A DNA stretch of 64,000 bases, taken from Platerodrilus igneus. Taxonomy: Eukaryota; Arthropoda; Insecta; Coleoptera; Lycidae. Shown here piece after piece: positions 29,166 through 38,373 of the stretch. The position numbers and the translations under genes are program-made. The stretch is from NCBI GenBank assembly GCA_036346225.1, contig JARFIW010001488.1, forward strand, positions 372,001 through 436,000. The letters run 5' to 3'. The notes beneath the pieces were generated by a model that was given only the letters and a program-made list of their open reading frames with translations, had not been told where the DNA came from and did not search any database. How positions within the stretch are numbered: position 1 is the first letter of the stretch; the number at the start of each line of letters is the position of its first letter.

Positions 29166-29927
29166 TTATTCATCCCCAAACATTATGTACGCCAGGTTTC
29201 TATTTGCTTCGAAAACCACATTGTACCAGGACCGCGGGTGCACCTTTATGCCCAAAGCATCTAGTCTGTTGATATAGTAAATTAGGTTATACGCCAAGAC
29301 CCCGACAACGAACATGAGACAGAGAATACTGAGGGTCTTCTTCATGGACTCTGTGTTGTCGTATTCGTTGAAGCCCCTGACTATCACTGCCAGCAGAGTT
29401 GCCGGAACAAGGACCCGTCTATTCGGATAAAAGTGAGGGCTTGTGCAGAAGACCAAAAACCAAACCTCTATGAGTGGCAGCCAGTACAAGATACTCCTCA
29501 TCCGTCCCGTAGTCACTTCCACAATAAAGAAGTAGAGAAAGTAGCATCCTTCATCATCTATATGGTTCCTGGCCATCGCATACGTGAGAAAAGTGATTCC
29601 CACCAGCTTCAGCAGAGCCACGTATTTATCGTGCCTGTGCAGGCTCCTCTTGAACAAAAGCGTGCCTGTAATAATGCACCAGAGCAGCAGGAAAACGAAT
29701 CCGCATATAAGAGCTTCTTGGTGATCGAGATAGACTTTCCCATATTTCCTGATCTCGTACACAATGTACCAGACAACGTTTCCTATAATAACAAGGTTGG
29801 GTACCGTAAGCGTATTGTAGCTTTCTCTGCACTCGCCTCTCTCCATGGAATCATATCTTTCTGTGAGGACAGACAATTCCTCCGAATGCAGGTCTTTCAT
29901 TGGGCTTAAAAATTCTTTTCTACTCAT
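29166..29927 (-). CDS. Multi-pass membrane protein, tandem family member D (intact)
   Basis: This 253-residue protein is the best reference for the family; ATG is at 29927 and the frame is clean. About 60 hydrophilic residues are followed by about six membrane helices: NLVIIGNVVWYIVYEI, LICGFVFLLLWCIITGTLLF, LLKLVGITFLTYAM, FLYFFIVEVTTG, LPLIEVWFLVFCTS with VLVPATLLAVIVRGF, and LSILCLMFVVGVLAYNLIYY. The C-terminus HPRSWYNVVFEANRN carries the P-x-x-W motif shared with members A and B. No transporter, enzyme or receptor motif is visible. Five neighbouring members in one orientation suggest tandem duplication in this lineage. Confidence 0.78.
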   Translation of the reverse strand: MSRKEFLSPMKDLHSEELSVLTERYDSMERGECRESYNTLTVPNLVIIGNVVWYIVYEIRKYGKVYLDHQEALICGFVFLLLWCIITGTLLFKRSLHRHDKYVALLKLVGITFLTYAMARNHIDDEGCYFLYFFIVEVTTGRMRSILYWLPLIEVWFLVFCTSPHFYPNRRVLVPATLLAVIVRGFNEYDNTESMKKTLSILCLMFVVGVLAYNLIYYINRLDALGIKVHPRSWYNVVFEANRNLAYIMFGDE

Positions 29928-30137
29928 GCAATTTTATTCAAAGCAGGCGTTGGATAAGCGATAGATGATAGCGATGCTGCCATTAAATAAATATGGCTCT
30001 TGCAGGGTGCTTTATGCAGAACAAAAAGCAAGGGGGCAGCATAGGGTAAAGCAGGAAGGAATATACAGGATAAGCCGCTCGTAGGCAGAAAAAAGACACT
30101 GAACCTACGAGCGGCGCAGGCCTGGACCTTAACATTG

Positions 30138-30755
30138 CTATCCAAGGAAGGCGAATCCCAGGAGGTAGAGCATACAGACAACGTTAATGAAGAGAATCAC
30201 CATTCTGGGTGCCCTGCACTCCTCGAAGATCCGGGATACAATGGCCAAAATGCAGGCGGCGAAGAGGATCTCTGGGTAGGGAAGAAACCTGAGCTGATCG
30301 AAAAACATGAGAGAGACAAGCTCTATAAGGGGAATGAGGAGGAAAATCTTCTTTCTTGTTCCCGTAGACGCCTCTATGGCTACGAAAAACATGAGAGAGA
30401 ACCTGAGAGTTCCCAGGTCCCCGGAGGCTCCCGATATCAAAGCAGTAGCAGTGCAAAGCACGGCCAAGAACTTTAGGAAAGCAAGAAGCCTTTCTTCTCT
30501 CTGGTCGCAAATCCTCCTTTTTTTCAGCACTGCCCAGAGCACCATGAAAAAGATCCCCAGGGCGAGGAAAAGCAAGTAGATAAGCGAGGGAATGTTTCTC
30601 TTCAGAGCCTGCCTCGCCAAGGAGATTCCTGCAAGAAAAAACAGTACCAATTTTGAAAGAGTAAGTTTGTGCCTGGCCACACCGGCCTTCTTCTTAGCCA
30701 TTCCCTGCGTAAGAGCTGCCTTTGTCTCTGATTTCCGCATGCTGCTGTCTGTCAT
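30138..30755 (-). CDS. Multi-pass membrane protein, tandem family member E
   Basis: This is a 206-residue intact frame. ATG at 30755 (MTDSSMRKSETK) is used because the codon at 30773 is TTG. A basic N-terminus of about 35 residues precedes membrane helices LSKLVLFFLAGISLA, LIYLLFLALGIFFMVLWAVL, FLKFLAVLCTATALISG, LRFSLMFFVAIEASTG, IFLLIPLIELVSLMFF and MVILFINVVCMLYLLGFAF. The segment RFLPYPEILFAACILAI with FEE matches GFLPYPEILIAACTLAL and FEE in member A almost word for word. It stops right after the last helix and so lacks the hydrophilic P-x-x-W tail of A, B and D. Confidence 0.75.
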   Translation of the reverse strand: MTDSSMRKSETKAALTQGMAKKKAGVARHKLTLSKLVLFFLAGISLARQALKRNIPSLIYLLFLALGIFFMVLWAVLKKRRICDQREERLLAFLKFLAVLCTATALISGASGDLGTLRFSLMFFVAIEASTGTRKKIFLLIPLIELVSLMFFDQLRFLPYPEILFAACILAIVSRIFEECRAPRMVILFINVVCMLYLLGFAFLG

Positions 30756-30938
30756 GTTTTTTCTTCTGCACAAAAATTTTATACTGACGCATATGCGGGG
30801 CTAGGGGCAGAACCGGTTGCGGATAGTGTGCAGTAAACTATGGTTGGGTCTTTTTTCTTTGGTTTAAACTGTTTGCAAAGGTCAGAAAGAGCTCCTGCGC
30901 TATCTAAGGAATCAATGGATGCATGCACCCATTTTCTT

Positions 30939-32131
30939 TTATATTTGCTTTCCTAGATCAATGGAGAGATTCCAGATGGCGATTGTAGCTACAGAGTCCA
31001 GGGCAAGGGAGGGAGATGCTGCATCAACTGCAATTGTAGCTGCAGTTCCAAACTTCCCTGGGTTGACCACAAAGGAAGAGCCTGCAAGCTTGTAAAAGGG
31101 AGCGAGGCTGGAAGGCATGATGAGGAAGTCCATGCCCATGGGGAACAAAAGCGAGGCATAGAGCCCCAGGTCAGCAGGGGTTTTAGGGTGGAAGGGAACA
31201 CGGGGCAGAAGCATTTTTGGTACACAAGATGCATGCACAGCCTCCACGTCCTGTCCATCACCATGGCGGTGTCTGTGCCAGACTCCTCGGGAGTCTGCGG
31301 AATATGTGCAATTTCACTGGCGCTGAGGTCAAGAAGGGCATCAAACGAAGAAACGCCAAAGACGAAGCCGTCTACGGAGAAGATAGAGGGGGAGGTGAGA
31401 AAGAGGATCTTGGAGATAGGAGGAGAGAGGAATGCTGAGGGAAAAACAATGCCTGTCTCAATGGCCCCAGCTGGAGGAACAACAACCACCCGCCTGCCAG
31501 GCACGCTCATCCATTCCTCCAGGGCAGAGACGTCCTCGCTGTCAGGCAGCCCAATGATGACAAGCACATCAGAAGCGAGGTTCCTGAGGAAGTCTCTTGT
31601 CTTCTGTCCCCTAAAGAGATGGACTACACTCACCTCAAACTTCGCCGCTCCAGCCCGCCTTGGCTTATCCTCTGAGACATATGCGCAGTGCAGCTTCTGT
31701 GCTTTGATTTCGTCTCCAAGGGGGTTCTTGCCATATGCAGCAATAATTTGCCCCGGGAATATCGTGTACCTCCCGAGCCTGCTCAGATCCACTCTGGCAA
31801 GGCTTTTGTTGCTCTCGTCTATCGCAGAAAAGAGATAGACTTTGTTCCTGTCGAGCTTTCCCATCCCAGCCACGCACCCCAGCACCCACCCGTCTTCACT
31901 GCTCTGCTCATTCAGGCCCCTGAACCCCGATATTCCGAGGCTCTCCATGAAGGGCTTTCTGTGCTGCTCGAGTCTTCTTCTGACGAAGTTGTACGGATCT
32001 GCTTGCTTTGGGTAGTACATCTCTCCCTTTTCTGCCTCTCTTACTATTTCCAACTCCACACCAATGGCTTCCCCCTTTAGTCTTTTCATTATTCTTTCCT
32101 CAAGAGTCATTTCTTCTCGCCTCGCGCACAT
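30939..32131 (-). CDS. POL12: DNA polymerase alpha B subunit (Pol12/POLA2), one frameshift
   Basis: This is the accessory subunit of DNA polymerase alpha-primase. The ATG is at 32131 or 32110 (MTLEERIMKRLKGE); both are in frame. The OB-fold part includes GYTIFPGQIIA-like RYTIFPGQIIAAYGKNPLG. The inactive phosphoesterase part includes DVLVIIGLPDSEDV and FSVDGFVFGVSSFDALLDLS. At a C4 run near 31210, after CFCP, the frame shifts to one continuing RVPFHPKTPADLGLYASL, then MDFLIMPSSLAPF and SFVVNPGKFGTAATIAV, which is the conserved C-terminus. The joined protein is about 390 residues, much shorter than yeast Pol12 because the N-terminal extension is absent. It is divergent from the tRNA-Tyr. Confidence 0.88.
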
Positions 32132-32206
32132 CTGCAAAAGAAGGCCTCACCGTTTTCCCTGCTTGTATCGCTATAAAGACGACAAAAGAACGCTTCTGAA
32201 AAGCAG

Positions 32207-32298
32207 CTCCTGGTAGCTCAGCGGTAGAGCATGCGACTGTAGAAGTGACATCCATTGCTGATATCGCGAGGTTGGTGGTTCGACTCCTCCCCAGGAGA
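32207..32298 (+). tRNA. tRNA-Tyr (GTA) with 20-nt intron
   Basis: The acceptor stem CTCCTGG pairs perfectly with CCAGGAG at 32291-32297. The D-arm is GCTC...GAGC with AGCGGTA in the loop. The anticodon stem TGCGA pairs with TCGCG. The loop reads CTGTAGA, giving anticodon GTA. An intron of about 20 nt interrupts it one base after the anticodon, the canonical eukaryotic position. The T-arm is GGTGG-TTCGACT-CCTCC with one T/T mismatch. tRNA-Tyr is the tRNA that most often keeps an intron in reduced fungi-like genomes. A degraded copy lies at 48687. Confidence 0.93.
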
Positions 32299-32342
32299 CT
32301 TTTTTCTCTTTATCCATTTATTATGCAGAGTTTTTATCCAAA

Positions 32343-33406
32343 ATGAGACCACTGCTGCTAGGGGAGTGCACGCCCTTGCCAATAGAAAAACTCCTTCGCA
32401 AAGACTACGTGCCTGCTCCGGGAACCCTCCTCTCTGGAGATGCGCCTCTGGATCTCGAAAAGCTCAGGTCTTGCAGAATCGCCGCAGAGGCGCACAGGCG
32501 AACCAGATACCACATCCAGTCACAAATCAAGCCTGGAATGTCCATGCTACAAATAGCAAACCTCATCGAGAATGGGGTCAGAGCCATGCTTGGGGAGGAT
32601 ACAACAAAGGGATTGGGTTTCCAACGGGACTTTCTCTCAACAGCTGTGCTGCACACGACACTCCAAATCCCTCTGACCCAGACGTGTTTCTGAAGGACGA
32701 CGACGTCCTCAAGATAGACATAGGCACACACGTAGACGGGTACATCATGGACTCTGCGTTCACTGTTGCATTCAACCCCGTCTACGAGCCTCTTTTGAAG
32801 GCATCATATGACGCCACCTGGGCAGGGATCAAGTACGCAGGGGTGGATGCCAGCCTGGAGGAGATGGGCGGGCTCATCGAGGAGGTGATTAGGAGCTACG
32901 AAATGGAGGTTGGCGGGAAGGTGTGCCCGATCCGGCCCGTGGCTAACCTGAACGGACATACGATCAACAGGTACAAGGTCCACGGAGGAAAGTATGTTCC
33001 CATCGTGAAAAATTCTGGAACTCAGTGCAGGATGAGCGCTGGTGAGATCTACGCAATAGAGACCTTTGCCACGACGGGGAACGGAATGGCAAACGAGAGG
33101 CCTGGATGCTCCCATTATATCCTCATTCCTGGAGCAGAGACAAAAAATATTCTGTTGGAGGGCAGCAGGGGTCTCCTGCAGACAATCAAGAGCAGCTTCC
33201 ACACGCTGCCCTTTTGTCCGCGGTATGTAGAGACATACATGGGCAAGGTTTCTCCCCTCTACTTCAGAAATCTTGCTAAGCTCGAAGCGATCAGCGAGCA
33301 CCCTCCTCTATACGATACAAAAGGCTCGTTTGTCTCCCAGTTTGAGCACACGGTCTACATCGCAGAGGGATACAAGGAAGTACTCACCGCAGGAGACGAC
33401 TACTGA
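32343..33406 (+). CDS. MAP2: Methionine aminopeptidase type 2 (one frameshift)
   Basis: This metalloprotease removes initiator methionine; MetAP2 is the only MetAP in microsporidia and the target of fumagillin. ATG at 32343 begins MRPLLLGECTP. One G is missing near 32598 compared with the second copy (GGGAGGG there), which splits the gene after RAMLGE. The second frame then runs to the stop with GFPTGLSLNSCAAHDTPN, IDIGTHVDGYIMDSAFTVAF (two metal-binding Asp), LNGHTINRYKVHGGK (metal His), GEIYAIETFATTG (metal Glu) and SQFEHTVYI (last Glu). All metal ligands and the active-site His in CAAH are present. Joined length is about 355 residues, without the Lys-rich N-terminal extension of animal MetAP2. 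The 8-bp junction sequence of the duplication lies at 32398-32405 inside this gene. Confidence 0.95.
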
Positions 33407-33535
33407 GATACCATTGATAAATGACCAGCGCCAGCGCCATTTTGTCGTTTCTCTGCCCCCTCCCTGAGCTCTCGTTGGCCCTTGGCACAGCCCATATACT
33501 CGCTCTGGTCTTTTAGCAGTGGGGGTTCTTTATTT

Positions 33536-34348
33536 TTACAGGGTGGCAAGCGCTTTCAGGGGATAGTCTACGCTCAGATCCAGGTCCACCTCTGGAGTAC
33601 GGCTCCTCATTGAGAACAGCCTGATGGCCCCCGAAGAGCTTACGCATCCAACCTGGCTCTCCCTGTGAGAAAGGTCCCACACCCACGGCTCTTTGACGAA
33701 AACCGGGTCCCACTTGCCTCTCACTACTTCTGAGGTAGGAGCAATCAAGAGACCGTGCGACCCAGAGAAGGAGCTATACTCTTCATTGGCGCTGCATGCT
33801 ATTCCTATTCCCTCTGCCCCCTCTTCCCTCACCAGGATGTGCTCCAGGTCTTCTCCCAGCACCCAAATGCCTCCCCTCCGGCTGTATGCAATAAGCTTGT
33901 TCCGTGCCACACAGAGGCTCAGTGGAGAGCTGCAGAGCCTTCTCCTCTCCATCTCCCCTGCCCTGTACACGCTCCCGCTCTCGTCCGAGAGATAGGCTCT
34001 TCCATTCAGAATGGCCGAGCTGTGGAGAGGTCTCTTTGCATCCACACTCCTCACAGAAGACCCGCTCCTGAGGTCCCACTCCCGGAAGTATCCATCCTCC
34101 GACGTGCTTGTGACCTGTTCCCCCAGAACCCCGAGAGAGGTGATTGGCCCGTAGTGCCCGTGCATTGTTGTTGTGTTGTACATGGTTTCCCTGTCATAGA
34201 CACGTATGGACGTTGAAGCCGAGAGCAGATGCATCTTATGGAAGAGCAGCTGCGTGGGGTCGTAGAAAATCTCCAGAGACTTGCACTTCTTGCTCTGCGT
34301 GTTCCAGAGGGTGATTCCCCTGAAGCCTCCTGTCGCAATTAACTCCAT
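33536..34348 (-). CDS. LST8: LST8-like WD40 protein
   Basis: This is a 270-residue beta-propeller similar to LST8, the WD subunit of TOR complexes. I chose ATG at 34348 (MELIATGGFRGITLWN) because LST8 begins with an L(A/V)(T/S)(G/A)GYDHTIRFW strand. Other family-like points are SASTSIRVYDRE, GHYGPITSLGVLGEQ, TSEDGYFREWDLRSG and, near the end, EPWVWDLSHRESQVGCVSS, which corresponds to the RWVWDC blade of LST8. Middle blades are divergent and the protein is somewhat short (yeast has 303 residues). Nine bases separate its ATG from the nearest ATG on the opposite strand. Copy 1 has an intact frame. LST8 is the best call, but another seven-blade WD protein is possible. Confidence 0.7.
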   Translation of the reverse strand: MELIATGGFRGITLWNTQSKKCKSLEIFYDPTQLLFHKMHLLSASTSIRVYDRETMYNTTTMHGHYGPITSLGVLGEQVTSTSEDGYFREWDLRSGSSVRSVDAKRPLHSSAILNGRAYLSDESGSVYRAGEMERRRLCSSPLSLCVARNKLIAYSRRGGIWVLGEDLEHILVREEGAEGIGIACSANEEYSSFSGSHGLLIAPTSEVVRGKWDPVFVKEPWVWDLSHRESQVGCVSSSGAIRLFSMRSRTPEVDLDLSVDYPLKALATL

Positions 34349-34364
34349 AAATTTTTTATGGAGA
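34349..34364. promoter_or_regulatory. Shared A/T start tract of LST8 / SulP pair
   Basis: AAATTTTTT lies directly between the LST8 ATG and the first ATG on the plus strand (34358); the SulP gene most likely uses the next ATG at 34365. The same type of tract sits at 12103 and 60551 between divergent starts. Confidence 0.45.
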
Positions 34365-35708
34365 ATGGAGCTCGAGGGAAAGGCCTGGCCAAAGCGCGTT
34401 CTGGAAAAGACATCTATCGCAATAGTGGGGGCGCTTGTGTACTTCATGGACATCCTTACAGTGGGAGGGCTTCTTTTTCTCCCCCGCCAGCCAAGTTCAG
34501 CGGGATGGACCTCAGCGAGTTCAGCGCGGCGCTCTTTGTGCTCTCTTGCGCAGTGTCTCAGGGAGTGTTCTGCATGTTTTCTTCCTTTGACTGTGCGCTG
34601 GTCACTACACCCATCTCGGACTCGTACTTCAACATGCGGCAGCTTGCCATGTCTCTTGCAGAAAGAGGACTGAAGGGAAAGGAGCTCTTGTCTACCACGC
34701 TCTGTGCATACTCGCTCTCAGCAATGCTTACAGGGTGTGTGTTTATAGGGCTCCGCCTGGCGAAGGCAGAGAAGATTTTCAACCTCGTGCCCAAGATTGT
34801 CTCAATCTCTGTTTTCTTTGTGGTATCCCTGTTTTGTATGCGGTTTGCAAACGAGAACATCTGGGCTATAGAAAGGTCTCCGCACTACGTGGGTGTCGTG
34901 ACATTTAACTTTGTTGCCCTCGCCAATTTTTTAGATGATAAAGGCAGTCACTCTCAAGTGGGAGTCTATGTATGTGTTCATGGTGCTCATTGTCAATGCA
35001 CTGCTTGGTGCAGGCTTCTACCTAGGCGCACTGGTTTTTATGGATCTCAGTGTGAAGGACCTCATTGCCTCCGGCTGGATCAAGCCAGAAAGCGAGGGAT
35101 GGTCTTTTCCTGGAATGTCTCTCTGGGCAGTCGACTGGGGAGCCCTCTGCACAAGCCTGCCGCAGATCCTCATGCTCATAGTCCTGAACATCATGCACTA
35201 TCCAATCAACTTCCCCTCGATCTCCGAGGCCACAAAGAGGCCATACGACAACCAGAAAGAGCTTCTTTCCTCTGGGATAACTAACCTTGCAACTTCTCTC
35301 TTGGGAAACCCCTCGTACCTCGTTGCGTCCTCTACAGCCATGATCAACAATGCAGGAGCCAATTCTCCGAAGGACGGAGCTCTGATTGTCATGGCGCTTC
35401 TCTTTATTTTTGCTCTGGGGCGATCCTACTTTAGAAAGATTCCCTTTGTGGTCTTCGATATTCTTTTGTGGATCGTTGGGATGGAGATCGCCGTCGATTC
35501 TGTTAGGAGCCTCTGGAGCATCGGGCACTGGGCAATTGTCTTTGGCGGTCTAGTGGGGCTAGCCGCCATGGCCACAAACAAGATCCACGTTGGGCTGGCA
35601 TGCGCCATTGGCCTCTATCTCTCCAAGGCGGGAGCAGAGTTCCTTGTGGAATACACCAAGCGATGGAAGGCAGAGCGAAGTATTCCAGAGGACTTTCCCC
35701 TGGCTTAG
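34365..35708 (+). CDS. SulP/SLC26-like transporter, Vsb1 (YGR125W) type (frameshifted in copy 1)
   Basis: This is a multi-pass transporter of about 447 residues. ATG at 34365 begins MELEGKAWPKRVLEKTS. Helices include SIAIVGALVYFMDILTVGGL, SAALFVLSCAVSQGVF and LSAMLTGCVFIGLRLA. The most telling segment is LNIMHYPINFPSISEATKR followed by NQKELLSSGITNLATSLLG and the TAMINNAGANSP loop, which matches the yeast vacuolar Vsb1 subfamily of SulP proteins. The C-terminal STAS and cyclic-nucleotide parts are absent. In copy 1 the frame slips at CTTTTTCTCCCCC (34467-34485) and again in an altered patch near 34925-34945. Copy 2 reads through both places, so the copy 1 breaks are errors. The substrate is unknown; basic amino acids are suggested for Vsb1. 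Confidence 0.78.
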
Positions 35709-35951
35709 CCTCCAAAGCATATATTTTCTCAGGACGCATCTCTCACTGCGAGATGCAGTGCGAATAAAGAGCTTGGTTAGCAAAACTCTCATCTGGCACG
35801 GAAAACACCCAACCCTGGGGCCTCTCGCTTGCTTTTCCTGCCTGTGTTCTCCCTCTGCTTCGCCTCCAGGCTCTCCCTACCGCTGCGCATGGCACTTCTT
35901 TTTATCTGCAGTTGAATAGGAGGCATATCCGAAAATATTAATTATTATTCA

Positions 35952-36605
35952 ATGACTGGCGGAGGAAGCAGCTCTGGGGCAAAGTTTGCGGTGTTCCCGA
36001 CAAGGATGAATCTGGCAGCAGTCAAGGGCAGAATGAGGAGTGCTGAAAAGGGAAAGACTCTTCTGAAGAGAAAGAGCGATGCTATTCAGCTCAGGCACAA
36101 AGACATCCTCTCCAAGCTCGACAAGAAGAGGGCAGAGGTAGGCGGGCTCATGGAAAAGGCGTTTTTCCTCCTAGCGAAAACAGAGTTCTACGGAGGAGAT
36201 TTGAAAGTGGCCATCCACGAGGCAAAAAAGAGGCCCTTGCAGGTACGGCTTGTAAGTGAAAATGTCTCGGGAGTGTACATTCCCAAGTATACGCTGCACG
36301 AAACAGAGGCCAAGGGCCTGTGCTTCATGGGGGCATCCGGAAGAATTATCAAGCAGTGCAGAGAAAAGTTTATTGAGTGCCTCCGCGCTCTCCTGGAGCT
36401 TGCAACGCTCCAGAGCTCCTTTCTGATCCTGGACGAGGTGCTCAGGGCCACGAACAGGAGAGTCAATGCCCTTGAGCACTTCCTCATTCCCAAGCTGGAG
36501 AACACGATCGAGTACATGAACTCAGAGCTGGACGAGCAGGACAGAGAAGACTTCTACCGCCTGAAGAAGGTGCAGTCGTCAAAGAAGGCTCTTCCTCTTG
36601 GGTAG
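35952..36605 (+). CDS. VMA8: V-type ATPase subunit D
   Basis: This 217-residue protein is the central rotor shaft subunit of the vacuolar proton ATPase. ATG is at 35952. The start VFPTRMNLAAVKGRMRSAEKG with LLKRKSDAIQLRHKDIL is the conserved N-terminal coiled coil of subunit D. The C-terminal helix shows LILDEVLRATNRRVNALEH followed by IPKLENTIEYMNSELDEQDRE, also diagnostic. Length is close to the usual 215-260. Copy 1 has an intact frame; copy 2 at 43890 does not. The gene has 243 bp of non-coding DNA in front. Confidence 0.96.
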   Translation: MTGGGSSSGAKFAVFPTRMNLAAVKGRMRSAEKGKTLLKRKSDAIQLRHKDILSKLDKKRAEVGGLMEKAFFLLAKTEFYGGDLKVAIHEAKKRPLQVRLVSENVSGVYIPKYTLHETEAKGLCFMGASGRIIKQCREKFIECLRALLELATLQSSFLILDEVLRATNRRVNALEHFLIPKLENTIEYMNSELDEQDREDFYRLKKVQSSKKALPLG

Positions 36606-37051
36606 GCCAAATCCTGGATAAATCTCATCGCATCATTTAATTTAGCCTCTGAAGCGGCTGCCCCGGCCTAGGGCTGAGTCGTAGAGACATATACACCAAA
36701 TTTCCTGATTAAGGCTACTTTTTCGGCGCTATTTCCTGCGAGGCCTTGCTCAGTGTCCGGGATGCTCTTGCTCCCCTCTGCACGAGCTCGCCTCTACAGG
36801 AGCACTGTAGAAGCATCTTTACTGGACAGGCCCCTCTCTGGCGGAGAGCCCTTCTCAAAAAAGGTGCTGGCTGGGTGTTTCTCGGTATCATGAGCCTTCA
36901 CATATTGCACTCCTCATAGTCCAAAAAGGCTCGCATTTCTCTGCGCCGCATACTTCCATGGGCTGCTGGGGCTTTTCTGTCGAGAGAAGCAAGGACGAGG
37001 AGGCAAGAGCCTCACAATTAAAGTCCAAAGAGCATTTTTATATTTTAGTTG
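36606..37051. other. Intergenic stretch between VMA8 and SRP101
   Basis: About 445 bp with no supported gene. It is repeated at 44536-44980 with almost no differences, although the flanking genes there have many indels. That is expected because it has few long homopolymers. I found no tRNA, 5S-like segment or hairpin. Confidence 0.5.
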
Positions 37052-38344
37052 ATGGAAAAGGCAGACTATTTCTGCGTGTTCAGTAAAGGAGGGATTGTGA
37101 GGGAGGAGAAGGGCACGCCTCCTGCATACCTCACCCAGTTCATAAGCAGGATCCAGCTCCAGGGCGTGCCTGTGACAGCCAGGGTGCGCGATAGCGTAAT
37201 AACATACATGGCAGACATACATAACGTGTACTTGGCAGTATATAAGGACATAAGGATGGAGAAAGCAGTGATCGAAGACATGGGAAAGCACTTTCCAGAG
37301 AGAAAAGAGAAAATGGAGCGAGAGGAGGAGAGGGAGGCAGCGAAAAAGAGTGACGCGATGGAGAGGAGCGGGGAAGTTGAAGGAGCGAGGAAAAAGGAGG
37401 AAGAGGAAGGCAGCAGCGACGAAGAAATAGTGGAAGTGAAGAAGAAGCCGTTTTATCTGTCCTTCTTCAGGAGAGAAGACAACATGGAAAAAATAGAGGA
37501 GAATCTGAGCGCCCATCTGGTCTCCAAAAACGTGCCCTCTGAGCTCAGCAAAAAGCTCGCTAGGGAGCTGGCTGTGCGGATCAAGGAGGATGCTGCTGCA
37601 GGAAGCTTTGAGGAAAAGATGGAGAGGAACATCGCGAAGGCCATAGAGCAGATCATGCCTGTTGAGGATCCCAATAAGATTCTCTGCGATATCAAAGCAG
37701 AGCGGGAAAGCGGGAAGCCGTACGTTTTCTGCATGGTTGGGGTGAACGGGGTGGGAAAGTCCACTACCCTTTCAAAGCTCTCGCTCTGGCTCATCAAAAA
37801 CGGGCTTTCCCTCTGTGTGGCTGCATGCGACACGTTCAGAAGCGGGGCCATCGAGCAGCTGAGGAAGTATGTTGGGAGGTTCAAGGACCGGGGACATAAG
37901 GTAGAGCTGTTTGAGAGGGGATACGGCAGAGACGAGTCCTCCGTGGCACGTGCAGCAATAGAGCATGCCAAGGAAAACGGGTTTGATGTGGTGCTCCTCG
38001 ACACAAGCGGAAGAATGCACTCGAACAAAGACTTGATGACCTCCCTCTCCAAGCTCGTCCGAATCAACAAGCCCAACAAAATCGTGTATGTAGGAGAGGC
38101 ACTCGTAGGAACAGACTCGCTTGCACAGATAAAGGCTTTTAACGAGTATGTGGAGCGGGCAGGGGTGGGACGGTCTGTTGACGGGATTGTGGTCACCAAG
38201 TGCGACACTGTAGACGACAAGGTCGGGACGATCGTGAGCCTCTCCTATTCGGTAGGAAAACCCGTGCTCTTTGTGGGGGTAGGGCAGAGGAATGTGGACC
38301 TCCTCCCTTTCAGCATCGAGAATCTGTGTAAGCTCATTGCCTAA
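37052..38344 (+). CDS. SRP101: Signal recognition particle receptor alpha subunit
   Basis: This 430-residue SRP-type GTPase docks ribosome-SRP complexes at the ER. ATG at 37052 is used because 37049 is TTG. The N-terminal longin-like domain (residues 1-85) begins with DYFCVFSKGGIV. A charged linker rich in Lys/Glu follows (85-135). The NG domain has the helical N part, then G1 VGVNGVGKSTTLSKLS, the CDTFRSGAIEQLR loop, LLDTSGRMHSNKDLM (G3), VVTKCDTVDDKVG (G4) and LFVGVGQRNVDLLPF at the end. All GTPase motifs are intact in copy 1. It is shorter than yeast Srp101 (621 residues) because the linker is reduced. Copy 2 has frame breaks and an altered G1. Confidence 0.96.
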   Translation: MEKADYFCVFSKGGIVREEKGTPPAYLTQFISRIQLQGVPVTARVRDSVITYMADIHNVYLAVYKDIRMEKAVIEDMGKHFPERKEKMEREEEREAAKKSDAMERSGEVEGARKKEEEEGSSDEEIVEVKKKPFYLSFFRREDNMEKIEENLSAHLVSKNVPSELSKKLARELAVRIKEDAAAGSFEEKMERNIAKAIEQIMPVEDPNKILCDIKAERESGKPYVFCMVGVNGVGKSTTLSKLSLWLIKNGLSLCVAACDTFRSGAIEQLRKYVGRFKDRGHKVELFERGYGRDESSVARAAIEHAKENGFDVVLLDTSGRMHSNKDLMTSLSKLVRINKPNKIVYVGEALVGTDSLAQIKAFNEYVERAGVGRSVDGIVVTKCDTVDDKVGTIVSLSYSVGKPVLFVGVGQRNVDLLPFSIENLCKLIA

Positions 38345-38373
38345 GTCCACTAAGTAAATTTCTGCGTTTATTC

